Shown: positions 10,326 through 23,800 of the stretch, piece after piece
Layout of the letters: the number at the start of each line of letters is the position of its first letter
Numbering within the stretch: the first letter of the stretch is position 1
NCBI RefSeq assembly: GCF_051014685.1
Contig: NW_027479518.1
Span: 43,302-107,301 of the forward strand
Source of the DNA: Ptiloglossa arizonensis
Taxonomy: Eukaryota > Arthropoda > Insecta > Hymenoptera > Colletidae
Direction: 5' to 3'
Length of the DNA: 64,000 nt
The notes under the pieces: generated by a model
The model's database searches: none
The model's input: the letters and a program-made list of their open reading frames with translations, nothing else
What the model was told of the DNA's origin: nothing
Position numbers and translations under genes: made by a program

Positions 10326-12425
10326 TCTGAAAGCAGAAACTCGCCCGATTACAACGGTATGCGAACTTTTCCCCTAGGCCGTTCTAGTTACTCGTTTCGA
10401 GCATCAGAACTGCGAAAATTTTCAGTTTCTCAAGCGTTTCTTATCTCCAAACTGCCATATCTCGCGAACGGATTGATCAATCCGCAAAATTTCTGTTGCA
10501 TCTGAAAGTAGAAACTCGCCCGATTACAACGGTATGCTTACTTTTCCCCTAGGCTGTTCTAGTTATTCGTTTCGAGCATCAGAACTGCGAAAATTTTGAG
10601 TTTCTCAAGCGTTTCTTACATCCAAACGGCTATATCTCGCGAACGGATTGACCAATCCGCATGATTTCTGTTGCATCTGAAAGTAGAAACTCGCCCGATT
10701 ACAACGGTATACGTACTTCTCCCCTAGGCCGTTCTAGTCATTCGTTTCGAGCATCAGAACTGCGAAAATTTTGAGTTCCTCAAGCGTTTCTTACCTCCAA
10801 ACTACCATATCTCGCGAAAGGATTCACCAATCCGCAAAATTTCTGTTGCTTCTGAAAGTAGAAACTCGCCCGATTACAAGGGTATGCGCACTTTTCCCCT
10901 AGGCCGTTCTAGTTATTCGTTTCGAGGATCAGAACTGCGAAAATTTTGAGTTTCTCAAGCGTTTCTTACATCCAAACGGCCATATATCGCGAACGGATTG
11001 ACCATTCCGCATGATTTCTGCTGCATCTGAGAGTAGAAACTCGCCCGATTACAACGGTATGCGCACTTTTCCCCTAGGCCGTTCTAGTTATTCGTGTCGA
11101 GCATCAGAACTGCGAAAATTTTGAGTTTCTCAAGCGTTTCTTACCTCCAAACTACCATATCTCGCGAACGGATTCACCAATCCGCAAAATTTCTGTTGCT
11201 TCTGAAAGTAGAAACTCGCCCGATTACAACGGTATGCGTACTTCTCCCCTAGGCCGTTCTAGTCATTCGTTTCGAGCATCAGAACTGCGAAAATTTTGAG
11301 TTTCTCAAGCGTTTCTTACCTCCAAACTACCATATCTCGCGAAAGGATTCACCAATCCGCAAAATTTCTGTTGCTTCTGAAAGTAGAAACTCGCCCGATT
11401 ACAACGGTATGCGCACTTTTCCCCTAGGCCGTTCTAGTTATTCGTTTCGAGGATCAGAACTGCGAAAATTTTGAGTTTCTCAAGCGTTTCTTACATCCAA
11501 ACGGCCATATCTCGCGAACGGATTGACCATTCCGCATGATTTCTGCTGCATCTGAGAGTAGAAACTCGCCCGATTACAACGGTATGCGCACTTTTCCCCT
11601 AGGCCGTTCTAGTTATTCGTGTCGAGCATCAGAACTGCGAAAATTTTGAGTTTCTCAAGCGTTTCTTACCTCCAAACTACCATATCTCGCGAACGGATTC
11701 ACCAATCCGCAAAATTTCTGTTCCTTCTGAAAGTAGAAACTCGCCCGATTACAACGGTATGCGTACTTCTCCCCTAGGCCGTTGTAGTCATTCGTTTCGA
11801 GCAACAGAACTGCGAAAATTTTGAGTTTCTCAAGCGTTTCTAACCTCCAAACTACCATATCTCGCGAGCGGATTCACCAATCCGCAAAATTTCTGTTGCA
11901 TCTGAAAGTAGAAACTCGCCCGATTACAACGGTAGGTGTAGTTTTCCCCTCGGCCGTTCTAGTTATTCGTTTCGAGCATCAGAACTGCGAAAATTTTGAG
12001 TTTCTCAAGCGTTTCTTACCTCCAAACTGCCATATCTCGCGAACGGATTGACCAATCCGCAAAATTTCTGTTGCATCTGAAAGTAGAAACTCGCCCGATT
12101 ACAACGGTATGTGTAGTTTTCCCCTAGGCCGTTCTAGTTATTCGTTTCGAGCATCAGAACTGAGCAAATTTTGAGTTTCTCAAGCGTTTCTTACCTCCAA
12201 ACTGCCATATCTCGCGAACGGATTGACCAATCCGCAAAATTTCTATTGCATCTGAAAGCAGAAACTCGTCCGATTACAACGGTATGCGTACTTTTCCCCT
12301 ATGCCGTTCTAGTTACTCGTTTCGAGCATCAGAACTGCGAAAATTTTGAGTTTCTCAAGCGTTTCTTACATCCAAACGGCTATATCTCGCGAACGGATTG
12401 ACCAATCCGCATGATTTCTGTTGCA
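10326..12425 (+). repeat. Partial third copy of the 15-monomer HOR
   Basis: From about 10501 the order follows the copy that starts near 7526, at an offset of 2,975 bp: GCTTAC, then TATACGTAC, ACAAGGGTATG, and CATATATCGCG. It then runs into another 5-monomer unit at 11551-12340. Near 12,320-12,360 it switches abruptly to an ACGGCTAT-type monomer, another recombination junction. Confidence 0.75.
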
Positions 12426-12600
12426 TCTGAAAGTAGAAACTCGCCCGATTACAACGGTATACGTACTTCTCCCCTAGGCCGTTCTAGTCATTCGTTTCGA
12501 GCATCAGAACTGCGAAAATTTTGAGTTCCTCAAGCGTTTCTTACCTCCAAACTACCATATCTCGCGAAAGGATTCACCAATCCGCAAAATTTCTGTTGCT

Positions 12601-13300
12601 TCTGAAAGTAGAAACTCGCCCGATTACAACGGTATGCGCACTTTTCCCCTAGGCCGTTCTAGTTATTCGTTTCGAGGATCAGAACTGCGAAAATTTTGAG
12701 TTTCTCAAGCGTTTCTTACATCCAAACGGCCATATCTCGCGAACGGATTGACCATTCCGCATGATTTCTGCTGCATCTGAGAGTAGAAACTCGCCCGATT
12801 ACAACGGTATGCGCACTTTTCCCCTAGGCCGTTCTAGTTATTCGTGTCGAGCATCAGAACTGCGAAAATTTTGAGTTTCTCAAGCGTTTCTTACCTCCAA
12901 ACTACCATATCTCGCGAAAGGATTCACCAATCCGCAAAATTTCTGTTGCTTCTGAAAGTAGAAACTCGCCCGATTACAACGGTATGCGCACTTTTCCCCT
13001 AGGCCGTTCTAGTTATTCGTTTCGAGGATCAGAACTGCGAAAATTTTGAGTTTCTCAAGCGTTTCTTACATCCAAACGGCCATATCTCGCGAACGGATTG
13101 ACCATTCCGCATGATTTCTGCTGCATCTGAGAGTAGAAACTCGCCCGATTACAACGGTATGCGCACTTTTCCCCTAGGCCGTTCTAGTTATTCGTGTCGA
13201 GCAACAGAACTGCGAAAATTTTGAGTTTCTCAAGCGTTTCTTACCTCCAAACTACCATATCTCGCGAACGGATTCACCAATCCGCAAAATTTCTGTTGCT
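12601..13300 (+). repeat. 2-monomer (350 bp) tandem duplication
   Basis: 12601-12950 and 12951-13300 each contain a monomer with TTCGAGGATCAG followed by a TCTGAGAGTA/GTGTCGAG monomer. A small difference (GCAACAG near 13,202 versus GCATCAG) and the dyad change GAAAGG to GAACGG distinguish the copies. A related pair occurs near 15,952-16,651. Confidence 0.75.
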
Positions 13301-14754
13301 TCTGAAAATAGAAACTCGCCCGATTACAACGGTATGCGTACTTCTCCCCTAGGCCGTTGTAGTCATTCGTTTCGAGCATCAGAACTGCGAAAATTTTGAG
13401 TTTCTCAAGCGTTTCTTATCTCCAAACTGCCATATCTCGCGAACGGATTGATCAATCCGCAAAATTTCTGTTGCATCTGAAAGTAGAAACTCGCCCGATT
13501 ACAACGGTATGGGCACTTTTCCCCTAGGCTGTTCTAGTTATTCGTTTCGAGCATCAGAACTGCGAAAATTTTGAGTTTCTCAAGCGTTTCTTACATCCAA
13601 GCGGCTATATCTCGCGAACGGATTGACCAATCCGCATGATTTCTGTTGCATCTGAAAGTAGAAACTCGCCCGATTACAACGGTATGCGTACTTCTCCCCT
13701 AGGCCTTTCTAGTCATTCGTTTCGAGCATCAGAACTGCGAAAATTTTGAGTTTCTCAAGCGTTTCTAACCTCCAAACTACCATATCTCGCGAGCGGATTC
13801 ACCAATCCGCAAAATTTCTGTTGCATCTGAAAGTAGAAACTCGCCCGATTACAACGGTAGGTGTAGTTTTCCCCTCGGCCGTTCTAGTTATTCGTTTCGA
13901 GCATCAGAACTGCGAAAATTTTGAGTTTCTCAAGCGTTTCTTACCTCCAAACTGCCATATCTCGCGAACGGATTGACCAATCCGCAAAATTTCTGTTGCA
14001 TCTGAAAGTAGAAACTCGCCCGATTACAACGGTATGCGTACTTTTCCCCTAGGCCGTTCTTGTTATTCGTTTCGAGCATCAGAACTGCGAAAATTTTGAG
14101 TTTCTCAAGCGTTTCTTATCTCCAAACTGCCATATCTCGCGAACGGATTGATCAATCCGCAAAATTTCTGTTGCATCTGAAAGTAGAAACTCGCCCGATT
14201 ACAACGGTATGCTTACTTTTCCCCTAGACCGTTCTAGTTATTCGTGTCGAGCATCAGAACTGCGAAAATTTTGAGTTTCTCAAGCGTTTCTTACCTCCAA
14301 ACTACCATATCTCGCGAACGGATTGATCAATCCGCAAAATTTCTGCTGCATCTGAAAGTAGAAACTCGCCCGATTACAACGGTATGCGCACTTTTCCCCT
14401 AGGCCGTTCTAGTTATTCGTGTCGAGTATCAGAACTGCGAAAATTTTGAGTTTCTCAAGCGTTTCTTACATCCAAACTGCCATATCTCGCGAACGGATTG
14501 ACCAATCCGCAAAATTTCTGTTGCATTTGAAAGCAGAAACTCGCCCGATTACAACGATATGCGTACTTTTCCCCATATGCCGTTCTAGTTACTCGTTTCG
14601 AACATCAGAACTGCGAAAATTTTGAGTTTCTCAAGCGTTTCTTATTTCCAAACTGCCATTACTCGCGAACGGATTGACCAATCCGCAAAATTTCTGTTGC
14701 ATCTGAAAGCAGAAACTCGCCCGATTACAACGGTATGCGAACTTTTCCCCTAGG
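12860..14754 (+). repeat. 1.9-kb block repeated 4,201 bp downstream, copy 1
   Basis: This block matches about 17,060-18,955 at a spacing of 4,201 bp (24 monomers plus 1). Shared rare variants are TCTGAAAATAG, GGTATGGGCAC, ATCCAAGCGG, GGCCTTTCTAG, GACCGTTCTAG and the 1-bp insertion CCCCATATGC at 14571. The insertion explains the extra base in the spacing. Confidence 0.8.
14571..14580 (+). other. 1-bp insertion variant CCCCATATGC
   Basis: The usual reading here is CCCCTATGCC; an extra base makes CCCCATATGCC and gives a 176-bp monomer. It shifts the repeat phase by +1 from this point and is shared with the copy at 18,771. Confidence 0.85.
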
Positions 14755-16149
14755 CTGTTCTAGTTATTCGTTTCGAGCATCAGAACTGCGAAAATTTTGA
14801 GTTTCTCAAGCGTTTCTTACATCCAAACGGCTATATCTCGCGAACGGATTGACCAATCCGCATGATTTCTGTTGCATCTGAAAGTAGAAACTCGCCCGAT
14901 TACAACGGTATACGTACTTCTCCCCTAGGCCGTTCTAGTCATTCGTTTCGAGCATCAGAACTGCGAAAATTTTGAGTTCCTCAAGCGTTTCTTACCTCCA
15001 AACTACCATATCTCGCGAAAGGATTCACCAATCCGCAAAATTTCTGTTGCTTCTGAAAGTAGAAACTCGCCCGATTACAAGGGTATGCGCACTTTTCCCC
15101 TAGGCCGTTCTAGTTATTCGTTTCGAGGATCAGAACTGCGAAAATTTTGAGTTTCTCAAGCGTTTCTTACATCCAAACGGCCATATATCGCGAACGGATT
15201 GACCATTCCGCATGATTTCTGCTGCATCTGAGAGTAGAAACTCGCCCGATTACAACGGTATGCTTACTTTTCCCCTAGGCCGTTCTAGTTATTCGTGTCG
15301 AGCATCAGAACTGCGAAAATTTTGAGTTTCTCAAGCGTTTCTTACCTCCAAACTACCATATCTCGCGAACGGATTCACCAATCCGCAAAATTTCTGTTGC
15401 TTCTGAAAGTAGAAACTCGCCCGATTACAACGGTATGTGTAGTTTTCCCCTAGGCCGTTCTAGTTATTCGTTTCGAGCATCAGAACTGCGAAAATTTTGA
15501 GTTTCTCAAGCGTTTCTTACATCCAAACTGCCATATCTCGCGAACGGATTGACCAATCCGCAAAATTTCTGTTGCATCTGAAAGCAGAAACTCGCCCGAT
15601 TACAACGATATGCGTACTTTTCCCCTATGCCGTTCTAGTTACTCGTTTCGAACATCAGAACTGCGAAAATTTTGAGTTTCTCAAGCGTTTCTTATTTCCA
15701 AACTGCCATTACTCGCGAACGGATTGACCAATCCGCAAAATTTCTGTTGCATCTGAAAGCAGAAACTCGCCCGATTACAAGGGTATGCGAACTTTTCCCC
15801 TAGGCCGTTCTAGTTACTCGTTTCGAGCATCAGAACTGCGAAAATTTTCAGTTTCTCAAGCGTTTCTTATCTCCAAACTGCCATATCTCGCGAACGGATT
15901 GATCAATCCGCAAAATTTCTGTTGCATCTGAAAGTAGAAACTCGCCCGATTACAACGGTATGCGCACTTTTCCCCTAGGCCGTTCTAGTTATTCGTTTCG
16001 AGGATCAGAACTGCGAAAATTTTGAGTTTCTCAAGCGTTTCTTACATCCAAACGGCCATATCTCGCGAACGGATTGACCATTCCGCATGATTTCTGCTGC
16101 ATCTGAGAGTAGAAACTCGCCCGATTACAACGGTATGCGCACTTTTCCC

Positions 16150-17949
16150 CTAGGCCGTTCTAGTTATTCGTGTCGAGCATCAGAACTGCGAAAATTTTGA
16201 GTTTCTCAAGCGTTTCTTACCTCCAAACTACCATATCTCGCGAAAGGATTCACCAATCCGCAAAATTTCTGTTGCTTCTGAAAGTAGAAACTCGCCCGAT
16301 TACAACGGTATGCGCACTTTTCCCCTAGGCCGTTCTAGTTATTCGTTTCGAGGATCAGAACTGCGAAAATTTTGAGTTTCTCAAGCGTTTCTTACATCCA
16401 AACGGCCATATCTCGCGAACGGATTGACCATTCCGCATGATTTCTGCTGCATCTGAGAGTAGAAACTCGCCCGATTACAACGGTATGCGCACTTTTCCCC
16501 TAGGCCGTTCTAGTTATTCGTGTCGAGCATCAGAACTGCGAAAATTTTGAGTTTCTCAAGCGTTTCTTACCTCCAAACTACCATATCTCGCGAACGGATT
16601 CACCAATCCGCAAAATTTCTGTTGCTTCTGAAAATAGAAACTCGCCCGATTACAACGGTATGCGTACTTCTCCCCTAGGCCGTTGTAGTCATTCGTTTCG
16701 AGCATCAGAACTGCGAAAATTTTGAGTTTCTCAAGCGTTTCTTATCTCCAAACTGCCATATCTCGCGAACGGATTGATCAATCCGCAAAATTTCTGTTGC
16801 ATCTGAAAGTAGAAACTCGCCCGATTACAACGGTATGGGCACTTTTCCCCTAGGCTGTTCTAGTTATTCGTTTCGAGCATCAGAACTGCGAAAATTTTGA
16901 GTTTCTCAAGCGTTTCTTACATCCAAGCGGCTATATCTCGCGAACGGATTGACCAATCCGCATGATTTCTGTTGCATCTGAAAGTAGAAACTCGCCCGAT
17001 TACAACGGTATGCGTACTTCTCCCCTAGGCCTTTCTAGTCATTCGTTTCGAGCATCAGAACTGCGAAAATTTTGAGTTTCTCAAGCGTTTCTTACCTCCA
17101 AACTACCATATCTCGCGAAAGGATTCACCAATCCGCAAAATTTCTGTTGCTTCTGAAAGTAGAAACTCGCCCGATTACAACGGTATGCGCACTTTTCCCC
17201 TAGGCCGTTCTAGTTATTCGTTTCGAGGATCAGAACTGCGAAAATTTTGAGTTTCTCAAGCGTTTCTTACATCCAAACGGCCATATCTCGCGAACGGATT
17301 GACCATTCCGCATGATTTCTGCTGCATCTGAGAGTAGAAACTCGCCCGATTACAACGGTATGCGCACTTTTCCCCTAGGCCGTTCTAGTTATTCGTGTCG
17401 AGCATCAGAACTGCGAAAATTTTGAGTTTCTCAAGCGTTTCTTACCTCCAAACTACCATATCTCGCGAACGGATTCACCAATCCGCAAAATTTCTGTTGC
17501 TTCTGAAAATAGAAACTCGCCCGATTACAACGGTATGCGTACTTCTCCCCTAGGCCGTTGTAGTCATTCGTTTCGAGCATCAGAACTGCGAAAATTTTGA
17601 GTTTCTCAAGCGTTTCTTATCTCCAAACTGCCATATCTCGCGAACGGATTGATCAATCCGCAAAATTTCTGTTGCATCTGAAAGTAGAAACTCGCCCGAT
17701 TACAACGGTATGGGCACTTTTCCCCTAGGCTGTTCTAGTTATTCGTTTCGAGCATCAGAACTGCGAAAATTTTGAGTTTCTCAAGCGTTTCTTACATCCA
17801 AGCGGCTATATCTCGCGAACGGATTGACCAATCCGCATGATTTCTGTTGCATCTGAAAGTAGAAACTCGCCCGATTACAACGGTATGCGTACTTCTCCCC
17901 TAGGCCTTTCTAGTCATTCGTTTCGAGCATCAGAACTGCGAAAATTTTG
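16150..17949 (+). repeat. 5-monomer (875 bp) duplication
   Basis: The marker series TCTGAAAATAG, GGTATGGGCAC, ATCCAAGCGG and GGCCTTTCTAG occurs at 16,627-17,033 and again 875 bp later at 17,502-17,908. An additional copy lies at 13,301-13,707. Junctions are approximate because neighbouring monomers are so similar. Confidence 0.75.
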
Positions 17950-18955
17950 AGTTTCTCAAGCGTTTCTAACCTCCAAACTACCATATCTCGCGAGCGGATT
18001 CACCAATCCGCAAAATTTCTGTTGCATCTGAAAGTAGAAACTCGCCCGATTACAACGGTAGGTGTAGTTTTCCCCTCGGCCGTTCTAGTTATTCGTTTCG
18101 AGCATCAGAACTGCGAAAATTTTGAGTTTCTCAAGCGTTTCTTACCTCCAAACTGCCATATCTCGCGAACGGATTGACCAATCCGCAAAATTTCTGTTGC
18201 ATCTGAAAGTAGAAACTCGCCCGATTACAACGGTATGCGTACTTTTCCCCTAGGCCGTTCTTGTTATTCGTTTCGAGCATCAGAACTGCGAAAATTTTGA
18301 GTTTCTCAAGCGTTTCTTATCTCCAAACTGCCATATCTCGCGAACGGATTGATCAATCCGCAAAATTTCTGTTGCATCTGAAAGTAGAAACTCGCCCGAT
18401 TACAACGGTATGCTTACTTTTCCCCTAGACCGTTCTAGTTATTCGTGTCGAGCATCAGAACTGCGAAAATTTTGAGTTTCTCAAGCGTTTCTTACCTCCA
18501 AACTACCATATCTCGCGAACGGATTGATCAATCCGCAAAATTTCTGCTGCATCTGAAAGTAGAAACTCGCCCGATTACAACGGTATGCGCACTTTTCCCC
18601 TAGGCCGTTCTAGTTATTCGTGTCGAGTATCAGAACTGCGAAAATTTTGAGTTTCTCAAGCGTTTCTTACATCCAAACTGCCATATCTCGCGAACGGATT
18701 GACCAATCCGCAAAATTTCTGTTGCATTTGAAAGCAGAAACTCGCCCGATTACAACGATATGCGTACTTTTCCCCATATGCCGTTCTAGTTACTCGTTTC
18801 GAACATCAGAACTGCGAAAATTTTGAGTTTCTCAAGCGTTTCTTATTTCCAAACTGCCATTACTCGCGAACGGATTGACCAATCCGCAAAATTTCTGTTG
18901 CATCTGAAAGCAGAAACTCGCCCGATTACAACGGTATGCGAACTTTTCCCCTAGG
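17060..18955 (+). repeat. 1.9-kb block, copy 2 of the 4,201-bp repeat
   Basis: This is the second copy of the block at about 12,860-14,754 and carries the same insertion at 18,771-18,780 (TCCCCATATG). The copies diverge after about 18,955, where this copy continues as a TTACTCG/TTTTCAG monomer and the first copy continues as a GGCTGTTC/ACGGCTAT monomer. Confidence 0.8.
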
Positions 18956-20870
18956 CCGTTCTAGTTACTCGTTTCGAGCATCAGAACTGCGAAAATTTTC
19001 AGTTTCTCAAGCGTTTCTTATCTCCAAACTGCCATATCTCGCGAACGGATTGATCAATCCGCAAAATTTCTGTTGCATCTGAAAGTAGAAACTCGCCCGA
19101 TTACAACGGTATGCTTACTTTTCCCCTAGGCTGTTCTAGTTATTCGTTTCGAGCATCAGAACTGCGAAAATTTTGAGTTTCTCAAGCGTTTCTTACCTCC
19201 AAACTGCCATATCTCGCGAACGGATTGACCAATCCGCAAAATTTCTGTTGCATCTGAAAGTAGAAACTCGCCCGATTACAACGGTATGCGTACTTTTCCC
19301 CTAGGCCGTTCTTGTTATTCGTTTCGAGCATCAGAACTGCGAAAATTTTGAGTTTCTCAAGCGTTTCTTATCTCCAAACTGCCATATCTCGCGAACGGAT
19401 TGATCAATCCGCAAAATTTCTGTTGCATCTGAAAGTAGAAACTCGCCCGATTACAACGGTATGCTTACTTTTCCCCTAGACCGTTCTAGTTATTCGTGTC
19501 GAGCATCAGAACTGCGAAAATTTTGAGTTTCTCAAGCGTTTCTTACCTCCAAACTACCATATCTCGCGAACGGATTGATCAATCCGCAAAATTTCTGCTG
19601 CATCTGAAAGTAGAAACTCGCCCGATTACAACGGTATGCGCACTTTTCCCCTAGGCCGTTCTAGTTATTCGTGTCGAGCATCAGAACTGCGAAAATTTTG
19701 AGTTTCTCAAGCGTTTCTTACATCCAAACTGCCATATCTCGCGAACGGATTGACCAATCCGCAAAATTTCTGTTGCATTTGAAAGCAGAAACTCGCCCGA
19801 TTACAACGATATGCGTACTTTTCCCCTAGGCCGTTCTAGTTACTCGTTTCGAGCATCAGAACTGCGAAAATTTTCAGTTTCTCAAGCGTTTCTTACATCC
19901 AAACGGCTATATCTCGCGAACGGATTCACCAATCCGCAAAATTTCTGTTGCTTCTGAAAGTAGAAACTCGCCCGATTACAACGGTATGCGCACTTTTCCA
20001 CTAGGCCGTTCTAGTTATTCGTGTCGAGCATCAGAACTGCGAAAATTTTGAGTTTCTCAAGCGTTTCTTATCTCCAAACTGCCATATCTCGCGAACGGAT
20101 TGATCAATCTGCAAAATTTCTGTTGCATCTGAAAGTAGATATTCGCTCGATTACAACGGTATGCGCACTTTTCCCCTAGGCGGTTCTAGTTATTCGTTTC
20201 GAGCATCAGAACTGCGAAAATTTTGAGTTTCTCAAGCGTTTCTTACCTCCAAACTGCCATATCTCGCGAACGGATTGACCAATCCGCAAAATTTCTGTTG
20301 CATCTGAAAGTAGAAACTCGCCCGATTACAACGGTATGCGTACTTTTCCCCTAGGCCGTTCTTGTTATTCGTTTCGAGCATCAGAACTGCGAAAATTTTG
20401 AGTTTCTCAAGCGTTTCTTATCTCCAAACTGCCATATCTCGCGAACGGATTGATCAATCCGCAAAATTTCTGTTGCATCTGAAAGTAGAAACTCGCCCGA
20501 TTACAACGGTATGCTTACTTTTCGCCTAGGCCGTTCTAGTTATTCGTGTCGAGCATCAGAACTGCGAAAATTTTGAGTTTCTCAAGCGTTTCTTACCTCC
20601 AAACTACCATATCTCGCGAACGGATTGATCAATCCGCAAAATTTCTGTTGCATCTGAAAGTAGAAACTCGCCCGATTACAACGGTATGCGCACTTTTCCC
20701 CTAGGCCGTTCTAGTTATTCGTGTCGAGCATCAGAACTGCGAAAATTTTGAGTTTCTCAAGCGTTTCTTACATCCAAACTGCCATATCTCGCGAACGGAT
20801 TGACCAATCCGCAAAATTTCTGTTGCATCTGAAAGCAGAAACTCGCCCGATTACAACGATATGCGTACTT
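18150..20870 (+). repeat. 6-monomer (1,050 bp) repeat, three overlapping copies
   Basis: The marker GGCCGTTCTTGTTATTCG lies near 18,255, 19,306 and 20,356, spaced 1,051 and 1,050 bp apart. The first interval includes the insertion at 18,771. Each is followed by a GATC-class monomer, a GCTTAC monomer, and a GCGCAC/GTGTCG monomer. The unit is related to, but distinct from, the 6-monomer HOR at the start of the window. Confidence 0.7.
18771..18780 (+). other. Second occurrence of the 1-bp insertion variant
   Basis: The reading TCCCCATATG is identical to that at 14,571. Neighbouring monomers of the same class at 20,870-20,880 and 22,970-22,980 read CCCCTATG without the insertion, so the event occurred in one lineage and was carried by the 4,201-bp duplication. 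Confidence 0.8.
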
Positions 20871-23800
20871 TTCCCCTATGCCGTTCTAGTTACTCGTTTC
20901 GAACATCAGAACTGCGAAAATTTTGAGTTTCTCAAGCGTTTCTTATTTCCAAACTGCCATTACTCGCGAACGGATTGACCAATCCGCAAAATTTCTGTTG
21001 CATCTGAAAGCAGAAACTCGCCCGATTACAACGGTATGCGAACTTTTCCCCTAGGCCGTTCTAGTTACTCGTTTCGAGCATCAGAACTGCGAAAATTTTC
21101 AGTTTCTCAAGCGTTTCTTATCTCCAAACTGCCATATCTCGCGAACGGATTGATCAATCCGCAAAATTTCTGTTGCATCTGAAAGTAGAAACTCGCCCGA
21201 TTACAACGGTATGCTTACTTTTCCCCTAGGCTGTTCTAGTTATTCGTTTCGAGCATCAGAACTGCGAAAATTTTGAGTTTCTCAAGCGTTTCTTACATCC
21301 AAACGGCTATATCTCGCGAACGGATTGACCAATCCGCATGATTTCTGTTGCATCTGAAAGTAGAAACTCGCCCGATTACAACGGTATGCGTACTTCTCCC
21401 CTAGGCCGTTCTAGTCATTCGTTTCGAGCATCAGAACTGCGAAAATTTTGAGTTTCTCAAGCGTTTCTTACCTCCAAACTACCATATCTCGCGAAAGGAT
21501 TCACCAATCCGCAAAATTTCTGTTGCTTCTGAAAGTAGAAACTCGCCCGATTACAACGGTATGCGCACTTTTCCCCTAGGCCGTTCTAGTTATTCGTTTC
21601 GAGGATCAGAACTGCGAAAATTTTGAGTTTCTCAAGCGTTTCTTACATCCAAACGGCCATATCTCGCGAACGGATTGACCATTCCGCATGATTTCTGCTG
21701 CATCTGAGAGTAGAAACCCGCCCGATTACAACGATATGCGCACTTTTCCACTAGGCCGTTCTAGTTATTCGTGTCGAGCATCAGAACTGCGAAAATTTTG
21801 AGTTTCTCAAGCGTTTCTTACCTCCAAACTACCATATCTCGCGAACGGATTCACCAATCCGCAAAATTTCTGTTGCTTCTGAAAGTAGAAACTCGCCCGA
21901 TTACAACGGTATGCTTACTTCTCCCCTAGGCCGTTGTAGTCATTCTTTTCGAGCATCAGAACTGCGAAAATTTTGAGTTTCTCAAGCGTTTCTTATCTCC
22001 AAACTGCCATATCTCGCGAACGGATTGATCAATCCGCAAAATTTCTGTTGCATCTGAAAGTAGAAACTCGCCCGATTACAACGGTATGCGCACTTTTCCC
22101 CTAGGCGGTTCTAGTTATTCGTTTCGAGCATCAGAACTGCGAAAATTTTGAGTTTCTCAAGCGTTTCTTACATCCAAACTGCCATATCTCGCGAACGGAT
22201 TGACCAATCCGCAAAATTTCTGTTGCATCTGAAAGTAGAAACTCGCCCGATTACAACGGTATTCGCACATTTCCGCTAGGCGGTTCTAGTTATTCGTTTC
22301 GAGCATCAGAACTGCGAAAATTTTGAGTTTCTCAAGCGTTTCTTACATCCAAACTGCCATATCTCGCGAACGGATTGACCAATCCGCAAAATTTCTGTTG
22401 CATCTGAAAGTAGAAACTCGCCCGATTACAACGGTATGCGTACTTTTCCCCTAGGCCGTTCTTGTTATTCGTTTCGAGCATCAGAACTGCGAAAATTTTG
22501 AGTTTCTCAAGCGTTTCTTATCTCCAAACTGCCATATCTCGCGAACGGATTGATCAATCCGCAAAATTTCTGTTGCATCTGAAAGTAGAAACTCGCCCGA
22601 TTACAACGGTATGCTTACTTTTCCCCTAGACCGTTCTAGTTATTCGTGTCGAGCATCAGAACTGCGAAAATTTTGAGTTTCTCAAGCGTTTCTTACCTCC
22701 AAACTACCATATCTCGCGAACGGATTGATCAATCCGCAAAATTTCTGCTGCATCTGAAAGTAGAAACTCGCCCGATTACAACGGTATGCGCACTTTTCCC
22801 CTAGGCCGTTCTAGTTATTCGTGTCGAGCATCAGAACTGCGAAAATTTTGAGTTTCTCAAGCGTTTCTTACATCCAAACTGCCATATCTCGCGAACGGAT
22901 TGACCAATCCGCAAAATTTCTGTTGCATTTGAAAGCAGAAACTCGCCCGATTACAACGATATGCGTACTTTTCCCCTATGCCGTTCTAGTTACTCGTTTC
23001 GAACATCAGAACTGCGAAAATTTTGAGTTTCTCAAGCGTTTCTTATTTCCAAACTGCCATTACTCGCGAACGGATTGACCAATCCGCAAAATTTCTGTTG
23101 CATCTGAAAGCAGAAACTCGCCCGATTACAACGGTATGCGAACTTTTCCCCTAGGCCGTTCTAGTTACTCGTTTCGAGCATCAGAACTGCGAAAATTTTG
23201 AGTTTCTCAAGCGTTTCTTACATCCAAACGGCTATATCTCGCGAACGGATTCACCAATCCGCAAAATTTCTGTTGCTTCTGAAAGTAGAAACTCGCCCGA
23301 TTACAACGGTATGCGCACTTTTCCACTAGGCCGTTCTAGTTATTCGTGTCGAGCATCAGAACTGCGAAAATTTTGAGTTTCTCAAGCGTTTCTTATCTCC
23401 AAACTGCCATATCTCGCGAACGGATTGATCAATCTGCAAAATTTCTGTTGCATCTGAAAGTAGATATTCGCTCGATTACAACGGTATGCGCACTTTTCCC
23501 CTAGGCGGTTCTAGTTATTCGTTTCGAGCATCAGAACTGCGAAAATTTTGAGTTTCTCAAGCGTTTCTTACCTCCAAACTGCCATATCTCGCGAACGGAT
23601 TGACCAATCCGCAAAATTTCTGTTGCATCTGAAAGTAGAAACTCGCCCGATTACAACGGTATGCGTACTTTTCCCCTAGGCCGTTCTTGTTATTCGTTTC
23701 GAGCATCAGAACTGCGAAAATTTTGAGTTTCTCAAGCGTTTCTTATCTCCAAACTGCCATATCTCGCGAACGGATTGATCAATCCGCAAAATTTCTGTTG

